From assembly GCA_040437565.1 (NCBI GenBank), contig JBDOQK010000030.1, positions 186,001-250,000 on the forward strand: 64,000 nt of DNA, written 5' to 3'. Each line of letters begins with the position of its first letter. The stretch's first letter is position 1. This document shows, in pieces, positions 55,901 to 64,000 of this stretch. Under the pieces are notes generated by a model. That model worked only from the letters and a program-made list of their open reading frames with translations, was not told the DNA's origin and did not search any database. Both the position numbers and the translations under genes were made by a program. The DNA comes from Albugo candida. Taxonomy: Eukaryota > Oomycota > Peronosporomycetes > Albuginales.

Positions 55901-57319
55901 GGTATCGAATATGAGATAATGTGTATGTGACTATGAGCGTGTGTCCACTCCTGCGATAAGAACGTGAGGATCTTAAACTCAGTGATTTTGACTTTCGTAT
56001 GTAAAATTTTTATAGCTCCCTCACGCTTTTATCCGATATGACTGGAATAAAAAGAAAAAGTATGGAAATAAAAGACTTGTTTGTTGAAGATTTGAATTTT
56101 ATCCAATCGAAGAAAAAAAGAACGATGTATGGTACCGAATGGTGCACAATAAGGGTATTTGATGCAAGGACATGAGGTCACAGATAGATAAGACGATCTC
56201 GGTCGTTTATAGCGAATAGTAGGATAGCAGTGGGAGGACGTCCTCTCATACTATATTGAGTACAGTCGCACGAATGTGAAAATAGATTTCGTCTGACTCT
56301 ATCTCTATTTTAATATGGAAAGACTACATTAGCAGCACCCGCAAGAATTGAAGTGATGTTAGCTTCCAGAGCTTCAGTTCAGTTGTGTCGAGATAGTAAA
56401 CCACGGCCGATTCTTGAGTATGATGAGCAAAGGCTGGAGGCCGGAGAATAACATTAGGCAATGCCATATGGCTTGTATTCTCATCTTCACCTATATATTT
56501 TACCTACCTAATAGTATGTTCTCAGTTTCTCACAGAAAAATTATATAGTATAATAGTGTGGTAGTGCAATGTCGTTAAATGGTGAGGTTGACTGATCCTA
56601 CTCGCTCAAATGTAGTAACTTTGCTACATTGGTTTTAGATACTTTACGTATTGAGATGCTCTTATACAATGCACATTACTAGTGGTCCACATATCGGAGC
56701 AAAAGACCACCCAACGGCACTAAATATCGACCATAGGGAATGTGCTTCCCCAAATCCAGGGAGAACGAGGGACTCCTAGCAAACTTTGAATATTTTGTCA
56801 CCACAAGCACTACTTTATCGTGCCGTTCGATTAAGTCACCTTTCACAATGATGTGAGATTTAAGTGGAACAATACCGAATAGATTGAAAGTGACTCTCAT
56901 ACGACCATGTGAGACATACTGTATATCATGCACGAACGTAGTTTACCACCGGCTACTGAAACGACCCGTAAAATAAAATACATCCAGACTCTCAGCACCA
57001 CCAATGCGGTGATATGGCTGGCAAGCCGTCATGGTTTCGTATGTCTAGCGGCATTCTCAATCTGACAGACCGAGAACTTAGCTATATGGCGAAAGTAGTG
57101 GTCTAGTGTCTACTTAAACATTAAAAAAGATAATCCTTTACAATAGCGGTTGCAAGCATGTTGTTGCGCACTTCTTCAATATTTTCCGTCTTACTGTATT
57201 GACTCAATTAGTGGTTTAATCTTACAGCATAACGTGCATAAGACGATCTGTCCGTCGTCATTGTCCAATGACAGTGTCTACCGTGCTCCTGTTATGTTAT
57301 AACAGTTCAATAACAGATC
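55901..57319. other. Intergenic 1.4 kb with coding-like minus-strand patches
   Basis: Apart from the 56679-56933 frame listed separately, the minus strand at about 56341-56510 reads open and coding-like (HMALPNVILRPPAFAHHTQE, then VVYYLDTTELKLWKL). The two patches could be exons of one gene, but I could not join them by sound splice sites. No motif beyond that. Confidence 0.4.
56679..56933 (-). CDS. Hypothetical protein, possible plastid-lipid-associated (fibrillin-like) fragment
   Basis: 84-codon frame reading YVSHGRMRVTFNLFGIVPLK, VKGDLIERHDKVVLVVTKYS, SFSLDLGKHIPYGRYLVPLG, ending GGLLLRYVDH. The alternation of beta-like segments and the end L-x-G...LxYVD recall PAP/fibrillin domains, where a (T)TYLDxDLRIxRG block should follow. 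That block is not present here, and a stop intervenes unless an intron starts in the GATATGTGG context near 56685. Function unknown; could be a pseudogene or an incomplete exon. Confidence 0.3.
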   Translation of the reverse strand: MHDIQYVSHGRMRVTFNLFGIVPLKSHIIVKGDLIERHDKVVLVVTKYSKFARSPSFSLDLGKHIPYGRYLVPLGGLLLRYVDH

Positions 57320-58832
57320 ATGTCGGCAGATTCCAAACAATTACGAGCATACTTTGTTAATGCCATCGCTTTACTTGGAGACTGGACTGCTCACGCGGAC
57401 GATGAAAATCGTCTATATTACTACAATTATAAGACAGATGAGTCTGTGTGGACTCCACCTACACCTGAATTGAAGCAAATAGAAGGAGATCTGATGATGA
57501 AACTCATGCTGACTTATTCAATCGCAAGATGTAATGATTGGACCGCACATGATATTGGAAATGGCATTTTATATTACTTCAACGAGAAATCTAGACTATC
57601 TACATGGGAAAGACCATCTGAATGGGACGATCGTGCTTTAAAGAATCATTGGGAAATGCAAGAGCAGGAAGTTAATTTGCGCATGGAAGTGCTATTAAAG
57701 CTTGGGAACACCGATATTAAAATTAAGGGGAATGAAAAAAGTAGCAAAGTCAAAAAGAAGTCAAAAACGGATCCGATTGCGACCAAAAAGCTTCCTCCAG
57801 CGCCAAGACCTGTCACACTCACCTCAACTCAGATCGAAAAATATCAAGCTATGTTGAGAGAGCACAAAGTGATGCCATTTACCAAATGGTCTGTGGTTTT
57901 GCCCCGCATAGCTTCTGATCCTCGATTTCTTTCCATTCCAACGCAAGTATCACTGTTAAACTTTTGTCATCAAAACCCTGATAAATTTCGTTTGTATGTT
58001 TGTATTCCAGAATGGATGCACGACGAAGCGAGTTTCAAAAATTCGTTGATAACCGACGTAGCGATTTGAAATCAGAAAAGAAGAAGAAGCTTACATCGGC
58101 TAAGATTGCTTTTCAGAGTTTTGTGACCTCCTACTTCGAAAATGCGTGGAACAAGTGGATCGACGGGGATAAAGCATACGAGCCGTGGAATGACAGCTTT
58201 CAAGTATTTCTAAACACTTTCAAACGGAGTGATGAGACACAATTACCAAAGGAATGCATTGATTTTTTACCAACCGCAAAGCAAGAAACTTTGTGGGTAG
58301 AACAGGTAACGTACACCTTAACAAGAGGCTTTATGATCTGCTCACGACCGATACCTTTACTTTTGTATAGTCACGTTTTTGGAAGGAAAAGCAACAGCGG
58401 TTTCAAGATGCTTCGAAACTTTTACAGTCAACCTTCTCGACTCGATTAAGTTCAACAACGCACTTTGATGACGAGCCTGTAAAAGAAATTCTCTGCTCCT
58501 TTTCAGCGAACGAAAATGCTGCACTTCTTACGAATAAAGTACGAAAAGCACTTTTCGACGCTTTTAAAAAAGAGAATGAGCGAGCGATAGAAGTGAAAAG
58601 TGATCGAGAGACAGCGGAGAAACAATCCGATGATAGACGGCGAGGAGATAGCCATCGTGGTCGAAGCCGTAATCGTCGTTCCAGATCTACTGAATCCAGC
58701 TCAACTACTTCCAGCAGATCCAGTAAAATGGTTAGATCGAGTGGAAGAAAAAAGTACCATAGGAACTCGCGGTCTGCATCGCATTCGCGATCTAGGTCGC
58801 GTCATCGGAAACGCAGATCGTATCATGCTTAA
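57320..58832 (+). CDS. WW- and FF-domain splicing factor with SR tail (Prp40/TCERG1-like)
   Basis: Exons 57320-57946, about 58011-58305 and 58371-58832. Two WW domains: DWTAHADDENRLYYYNYKTD with ESVWTPP (residues about 21-50), and DWTAHDIGNGILYYFNEKSR with LSTWERP (about 74-100). A Lys-rich linker follows, then FF domains: KYQAMLREHKVMPFTKWSVV with PRIASDPRFLSIPT, FQKFVDNRRSDLKSEKKKK, and a third helical unit. The C-terminal tail is Arg/Ser-rich (GRSRNRRSRSTESSSTTSSR and similar). Prp40/TCERG1-type proteins bridge the U1 snRNP and RNA polymerase II CTD to branch-site factors. Splicing at intron 1 is one base out of frame at the best acceptor (CCAG at 58010); only an acceptor at 58032 keeps the frame, so this junction may hold an error. 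About 460 residues. Confidence 0.82.
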
Positions 58833-59113
58833 GTACGACATACTTAATGGAAAGTACGGTGCAAAAATCTGCTTAAATATTTCCATTACGACAGAAACGN
58901 NNNNNNNNNNNNNNNNNNNNNNNNNNNNNNNNNNNNNNNNNNNNNNNNNNNNNNNNNNNNNNNNNNNNNNNNNNNNNNNNNNNNNNNNNNNNNNNNNNNT
59001 CCATTACGACAGAAACGTTTGCGATACGTTTGCCTTCGGCAGTTTGAGCTTCTTTTTGGATCCAAATGCATTACAAAACACATGTACCCGCGCGTATTTC
59101 TGTTGAGGACCAT

Positions 59114-61261
59114 ATGGCAGAAGTACGTCCAGCTAATTGTCCTAATTAAATCGCATTTAATGACATTTTTTATAATGGTGTATCGTAGACTCTTGCGTCT
59201 TTGGAGCTGATGGGACCACGCCAACGTCGAAATTTTCTCAAATTGTTTCGTAAATTCCTTAAAGTCCAAGAAAATTGGATCGACTGGTACGATTTGGTTG
59301 CTTGTCATTGAAGACCTGATCTTATGTGGTGCACACTAGGAACTCAGTTCGACCNNNNNNNNNNNNNNNNNNNNNNNNNNNNNNNNNNNNNNNNNNNNNN
59401 NNNNNNNNNNNNNNNNNNNNNNNNNNNNNNNNNNNNNNNNNNNNNNNNNNNNNNGCACACTAGGAACTCAGTTCGACCTCCTACTCCAGAAATGCTTTTA
59501 CCATTTGATACCTTGGAAGTATGCCCGGACGATGCAAGATTAAAGCATGAATTACTCGACAAGCTAGTGATACTGAAGCTGAATGGGGGATTGGGCACGA
59601 CGCTAGGCTGTCAAGGACCGAAAAGCGCAATCGAAGTGCGACAAGGTTTATCATTCCTGGATCTGACCGTACGACAAGTTGAATATTTGAACAGTTTATA
59701 TGGAGTGGATGTACCTCTTGTGTTGATGAACTCTTTCAACACGCATGAAGAAACAGTTCGAATTATCCGCAAGTATCGAATGCACAATTTAAGTATTCAC
59801 ACATTTAACCAGGTATGCTCTAATTCATGTTTGATACACTATATTACGCTTATGACGGCAGTGATAGAGCTGTTATCCGTTCATCGTGAAAGAAACAATG
59901 CTTCCGTATCCTTCGAAGAAATACGATCAGTCCGGTCGAGATAAATGGTATCCACCTGGCCATGGAGATGTCTATCATGCTCTTTTTGACTCTGGCTTGC
60001 TCGAAAATCTCATCAACCAGGTTTAGAATGGTCCCGAGTTCGATTCCCGGCGTTGCTTTATTTGTCATTTTTTAGGGCAAAGAGTATATCTTCATCTCGA
60101 ACGTGGACAATCTTGGAGCTACAGTCAATCTCACAATTCTCTATCATATGATCAACGAAGAATCCGAATTTGTTATGGAAGTGACCGATCGAACAAGAGC
60201 TGACGTACAAGGCGGAACACTCGTTTTATACCGAGACAAGCCGTACTTATTAGAGATGAGTCAAGTTCCTGCTCAACATGTAGAGGAATTCCGTTCCATC
60301 AATAGATTCAAGCAGTTCAATACCAACAATTTATGGGTAAAATTCCGTGCAATTCAAAAGCTTGTGGCTCAAGAGATTATCGATATTCCACCTCTCGTTT
60401 CGTATCGAACGATCAAGCAAAATAATGTAAAAGTACTGCAATTGGAGACAGCTGCTGGTGCAGCAAGTCATTTTTTCAAAAACTTTGTAGCGATCAGCGT
60501 GGCTCGATCTCGTTTTCTTCCAGTGAAATCATCGTCCGATCTGTTTTTGGTGCAATCCAACTTGTATCAAGTCAAGCACGGAAGTCTCGTGATGAATCCC
60601 GCACGTCAAATTCCATCCATTCCAATCGTGAAACTTGGACTAGAATTTCAAAGTGCTCAGCAATATAGCGAACGATTCGAAAAAGGAATTCCAAACATNN
60701 NNNNNNNNNNNNNNNNNNNNNNNNNNNNNNNNNNNNNNNNNNNNNNNNNNNNNNNNNNNNNNNNNNNNNNNNNNNNNNNNNNNNNNNNNNNNNNNNNNAA
60801 CGATCAAGCAAAATAATGTAAAAGTACTGCAATTGGAGACAGCTGCTGGTGCAGCAAGTCATTTTTTCAAAAACTTTGTAGCGATCAGCGTGGCTCGATC
60901 TCGTTTTCTTCCAGTGAAATCATCGTCCGATCTGTTTTTGGTGCAATCCAACTTGTATCAAGTCAAGCACGGAAGTCTCGTGATGAATCCCGCACGTCAA
61001 ATTCCATCCATTCCAATCGTGAAACTTGGACTAGAATTTCAAAGTGCTCAGCAATATAGCGAACGATTCGAAAAAGGAATTCCAAACATTCTCGAATTGG
61101 ATCATCTCACTGTCGCGGGTGATATCAAATTTGGTTCGGACATCACACTGAAGGGGACTGTCATCCTCGTTGCCAATGAAGGCTGCCACATCGATTTGCC
61201 GGATGGTACGGTACTAGAAGACCACGTAGTTACGGGAAATCTCCGCATTCTCGATCATTAG
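59114..61261 (+). CDS. UTP-glucose-1-phosphate uridylyltransferase
   Basis: Five exons by conservation: 59114-59122, 59189-59286, 59464-59812, 59868-60020, then 60076-60698 continuing at 61090-61261 once the repeat around gap 60699-60798 (60408-60698 equals 60799-61089) is removed. 467 residues, usual for the family. Exon 1 codes only for Met-Ala-Glu. Motifs: substrate loop LKLNGGLGTTLGCQGPKSAI, VLMNSFNTHEET, WYPPGHGDVYHALFDSGLL, FISNVDNLGATVNL, EVTDRTRADVQGGTLV, and a C-terminal beta-helix (GDIKFGSDITLKGTVIL). It makes UDP-glucose for wall glucans, glycogen-type storage and glycoproteins. Intron 2 spans the gap 59355-59454. Confidence 0.92.
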
Positions 61262-61412
61262 ATCAACTTCTTTTATGTGCTCTATGTATCTTGTCGTCTG
61301 CANNNNNNNNNNNNNNNNNNNNNNNNNNNNNNNNNNNNNNNNNNNNNNNNNNNNNNNNNNNNNNNNNNNNNNNNNNNNNNNNNNNNNNNNNNNNNNNNNN
61401 NNACACACCCGT

Positions 61413-63137
61413 ATGCCAGGATATATCCGCGCTATTTCTAGCGCTACAAATGCTCTCTACAGACGCAAATTGAGCCTCTCAGCAGGCGGATGCCTCTCTC
61501 AAGCGTCTTACCATCCGCTTAATGATTCTGATGAAACGAGGCGCACTAATACGCTCTCGGCATCCGATTATTGTCGCTTGATATTAGAGGCTAATGTGTA
61601 TGACGTCGCGCTGCAAACACCGCTCCACATTGCTCCTTCTCTGTCCAACAACCTCAAAAACACGATTTTATTCAAACGTGAGGATCTTCAGCCCGTTTTC
61701 TCATTCAAAATTCGCGGCGCATACAACAAAATGGCGAAATTAAGCGATTTGGAGAAAGCAAACGGTGTGGTTTGCTGTTCTGCCGGAAATCACGCACAAG
61801 GAGTTGCGTTATCTGCAAAGAAATTAGAGATTCCAGCGACAATTGTGATGCCATTAGCGACTCCCGAAATCAAATTGGAAGCCGTTAAAGAGCACGGGAA
61901 AGAGTTTGTGCGTATCGAATTATGTGGCAAGTCTTTCGATGAATCTGCTCAACGCGCACACGAAATCGTCGAGGAGGAGCATAAAACGATGATTCTTCCA
62001 TTTGACGATCCTTTGGTCATTGCTGGACAAGGGACAATTGGATTAGAAGTCTTACAGCAAGTCAGAATGATACCATCCGATGCGTTCGGACGAGAAACCA
62101 GTGGCTCGGATCGTCAGCTCGATGCAATTTTCGTCTGTTGCGGTGGAGGAGGAATGTTGGCGGGTATCGCTGCTTGGATCAAACAGATTCGACCGAGTGT
62201 TCGGGTTATCGGTGTGGAAGCGATTGATGCTCCTGGAATGACAACTTCGCTTGCGGCTGGGCGGAGAATTGCTTTACCGCATGTGGGGCTTTTTGCGGAT
62301 GGTGCGGCAGTCAAACTTGTTGGAGAGGAGACATTCCGATTGTGTCAAAAGTATGTCGACGAAATGATCACAGTATCGACTGATGAAATCTGTGCGGCTA
62401 TCAAAGCAACGTTTCAAGACACTCGAGTGATTTTAGAGCCGGCGGGAGCATTGGCAGTAGCTGGCGTTACGCAATATGTCAAAAGTAGAGCGCTGACTGG
62501 GTATACATTCTGTGCGATTACTTCTGGAGCGAATATCGACTTTACTCGTCTTCGATTCGTATCGGAGCGTGCGGACTCAAAGGAGACTTTGGTCTCTGTG
62601 GAAATTGATGAAGCTCCAAAAGCGTTGCAAATATTGCATGAGCGACTGCAACAAGCAAATGTTCGAGTGACTGAATTCAGTTATCGATATGTGAACCCTC
62701 AGATCCGACCTCAAGCACTTGTGTACATGTCGTTTCGAGCTTCTTCTTCGACGGATGCAAAACAAGTCATATCTGAAATGGTGAAACACTACAAAGTCAT
62801 CGACTTGTCTACGAATGAATTGGCCAAAGTGCATACACGTTACCTTTTGGGTGGGAAGGCAGCACCACCACATTCAGAGCTGCGTGAGTTGTTGTATCGA
62901 TTTGAGTTTTCGAATATCAGCGACGGACTTTCCAAATTTCTAAAATCACTTTCAGCCGATTGGAATATCAGTCTCTTCCATTACCGCAATTACGGAGCGG
63001 ATATCGATCGCGTTCTTGTGGGGTTCCAAGTTCCTCATTTCGAGGAGAAGAAGTTTTGTCGATTTTTGGATACGATCAAATGCGTGTACTACGAAGAAAC
63101 AGATAATTGTACCTATCGAAATTTCTTTTTGCCATAA
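61413..63137 (+). CDS. Threonine dehydratase with two ACT-like regulatory domains
   Basis: 574 residues, single exon from ATG 61413, directly after the gap 61303-61402. The N-terminal ~35 residues (IRAISSATNALYRRKLSLSA) are basic and hydroxylated, suggesting a mitochondrial presequence. The catalytic domain is fold type II PLP: PVFSFKIRGAYNKM (Lys99), CCSAGNHAQGVALSAKKL, LPFDDPLVIAGQGTIGLEV and the glycine loop VCCGGGGMLAG. The C-terminus carries two ACT-like repeats (ALQILHERLQQANVRVTEFS with YRYVNPQIRP, and RELLYRFEFSNISDGLSKF), the isoleucine-sensitive regulatory region of biosynthetic IlvA. It converts threonine to 2-oxobutyrate, the first step of isoleucine synthesis. Feedback regulation is inferred from the domains. 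Upstream UGPase ends 150 bp away, gap included. Confidence 0.95.
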   Translation: MPGYIRAISSATNALYRRKLSLSAGGCLSQASYHPLNDSDETRRTNTLSASDYCRLILEANVYDVALQTPLHIAPSLSNNLKNTILFKREDLQPVFSFKIRGAYNKMAKLSDLEKANGVVCCSAGNHAQGVALSAKKLEIPATIVMPLATPEIKLEAVKEHGKEFVRIELCGKSFDESAQRAHEIVEEEHKTMILPFDDPLVIAGQGTIGLEVLQQVRMIPSDAFGRETSGSDRQLDAIFVCCGGGGMLAGIAAWIKQIRPSVRVIGVEAIDAPGMTTSLAAGRRIALPHVGLFADGAAVKLVGEETFRLCQKYVDEMITVSTDEICAAIKATFQDTRVILEPAGALAVAGVTQYVKSRALTGYTFCAITSGANIDFTRLRFVSERADSKETLVSVEIDEAPKALQILHERLQQANVRVTEFSYRYVNPQIRPQALVYMSFRASSSTDAKQVISEMVKHYKVIDLSTNELAKVHTRYLLGGKAAPPHSELRELLYRFEFSNISDGLSKFLKSLSADWNISLFHYRNYGADIDRVLVGFQVPHFEEKKFCRFLDTIKCVYYEETDNCTYRNFFLP

Positions 63138-63193
63138 CACAAAATTGGAATATAAACAAAAAGTGTATTGAGTTAGGACTGTACGTCGGTTGA

Positions 63194-64000
63194 CTACATT
63201 CCATCATCGTCTTCGGTGAAGCCACGAGATGGGAGGAAGCCACGAGGACTCTTGGCTGCTGCTACTTGAGCAGGGTGCATGTTGGGACTATCTAAGCAAT
63301 CTTCGGAAAGTAGCGCTTGATCTTCCATCGGCATGTATTCGGCCAAAATACTGCGTACTTGCTCTCGCATTTGACTTTGTGTACGACGCCAGTATGCGTA
63401 TCCAGCGACAGCGACCGTTCCGCAGATAAATATCATAAGACCGAGGACTGATGTGAACGACATACCACTGTAACTTCCACCAGCTAAAGAGATTTTCGAG
63501 ATACCTCCACTTCGAATGCATTCCATGATTGTGGGCATTGTCTGGCTACCACACGTACAAACGGCTGGTGGATCATGAGGACCAAAACCGGCACAGATCA
63601 TGTGTAAAATATTGGGAAGATCGATGCGACCACGAGCGTGAACACCATCAACGTATAGTGCCGGAAGTCGAAGGATTTCAAGGGCAGTCTGTTCTCGAAG
63701 TTCTTCTTCTAGTAGTGGATTGATTTCATTGATTCGGATTCCGTATGGTTGCATGCATTTGTCGATAGCATTGACATCAATGTTCAAGCTCTTCATAACG
63801 TTTTCAGCACAAGTATGGTCACGAAATCGAATCTCATCTTGGCCACATGCTTGACCCGACTTTCTCACGTATGCCCACCACTTTTTAGCCATTCCTCCAT
63901 CTTCCTTTGATACATGCTTCCATAAGCATTTCCGTCGTAAGTTTTCGATAACAACGTCAGCACCCGACGCGCCACTTTCCGTGTCGTGCATTGGGGATGG
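63194..64000 (-). CDS. Vacuolar sorting receptor-like protein, 3' part (runs off window)
   Basis: The C-terminal ~265 residues of a plant-type vacuolar sorting receptor; the frame is open at the right edge, so the N-terminus (PA domain) lies outside. Visible are KKWWAYVRKSGQAC, CAENVMKSLNIDVNAIDKC with MQPYGIRINEINPLL, LPALYVDGVHARGRIDLPNI, ICAGFGPHDPPAVC, and a membrane segment SVLGLMIFICGTVAVAGYAY. The cytosolic tail is RRTQSQMREQVRSILAEYMP followed by MEDQ, in which YMPM is a YxxPhi adaptor-binding signal like plant YMPL. These receptors carry hydrolases from Golgi to the vacuole. Single exon in the visible part. It converges with threonine dehydratase (56 bp between stops). Confidence 0.88.
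   Translation of the reverse strand, partial: PSPMHDTESGASGADVVIENLRRKCLWKHVSKEDGGMAKKWWAYVRKSGQACGQDEIRFRDHTCAENVMKSLNIDVNAIDKCMQPYGIRINEINPLLEEELREQTALEILRLPALYVDGVHARGRIDLPNILHMICAGFGPHDPPAVCTCGSQTMPTIMECIRSGGISKISLAGGSYSGMSFTSVLGLMIFICGTVAVAGYAYWRRTQSQMREQVRSILAEYMPMEDQALLSEDCLDSPNMHPAQVAAAKSPRGFLPSRGFTEDDDGM

Larger units (their letters stand above)
7657..61402. other. Twenty assembly gaps of exactly 100 N
   Basis: Gap starts (each 100 N): 7657, 12543, 13730, 17124, 18477, 23438, 27953, 29067, 31475, 33196, 34060, 36548, 40158, 43699, 45812, 49409, 58900, 59355, 60699, 61303. Exact flank repeats are visible at 7657 (60 bp), 13730 (~180), 17124 (342), 18477 (169), 23438 (150), 33196 (121), 43699 (219), 45812 (~145), 49409 (~200), 58900 (18), 59355 (21) and 60699 (291). 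These are unmerged contig overlaps, so real gap sizes there are negative. Confidence 0.9.

Noticed and set aside
58600-59106. Frame-shifted ORF over the SR tail and gap
   Set aside because: It is the +1 shadow of the Arg/Ser-rich C-terminus of the WW/FF protein.

Overview
The window looks like nuclear DNA of an oomycete, most likely a white-rust relative (Albugo type). This is inferred from the gene set and layout. Compact genes carry very short GT-AG introns (about 48-67 nt). The gene set includes a plant-type vacuolar sorting receptor, a POC5 centriole protein (a flagellated lineage), a class I phosphodiesterase, a MAPK-like kinase and an ACT-domain threonine dehydratase. Old Ty1/copia and MULE remnants surround them. 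Species identity was not tested.

Layout: 0-16.25 kb is a transposon graveyard. It holds a Ty1/copia remnant, two decayed copies of one DDE transposase family, a 1.5-kb terminal-inverted-repeat element with a MULE-like zinc knuckle and an Ulp1-like peptidase fragment, and a decayed MULE with minisatellite-like ends that carries a tRNA-derived SINE with a target-site duplication. 16.28-26.2 kb is a gene island: HIG1-domain protein, alpha-solenoid protein, dynamin-related GTPase, EF-hand protein and ribosomal protein S12. 26.2-37.8 kb is again mostly repeats (copia RT/RNase H, a diverged direct duplication, an inverted-repeat element, a second MULE type), interrupted by one intact MTAP/PNP-family phosphorylase gene. 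37.9-64 kb is gene dense: tryparedoxin-like protein, dead copies of a CorA transporter and of proteasome ATPase Rpt6, then cyclin, SLC17-like transporter, NDUFS5, YOS1/IER3IP1, proteasome ATPase Rpt4, POC5, phosphoserine phosphatase, cyclic-nucleotide phosphodiesterase, a tiny 35-codon gene, a MAPK-like kinase, a WW/FF splicing factor, UDP-glucose pyrophosphorylase, threonine dehydratase and a vacuolar sorting receptor that runs off the right edge.

The housekeeping genes form no single pathway; order looks like ordinary eukaryotic packing, with intergenic gaps often near 100 bp and in one case only 4 bp between divergent start codons. Several genes serve common processes: complex I (NDUFS5) and HIG1 in mitochondria; dynamin, YOS1 and the sorting receptor in membrane traffic; serine/threonine metabolism enzymes; and proteasome ATPases (one live, one dead).

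The assembly has 20 gaps of exactly 100 N. At about half of them the sequence before the gap is repeated after it, so several genes look internally duplicated. Protein lengths below were counted after removing those repeats. All gene models with introns were built by eye from splice-site consensus plus protein-family conservation.
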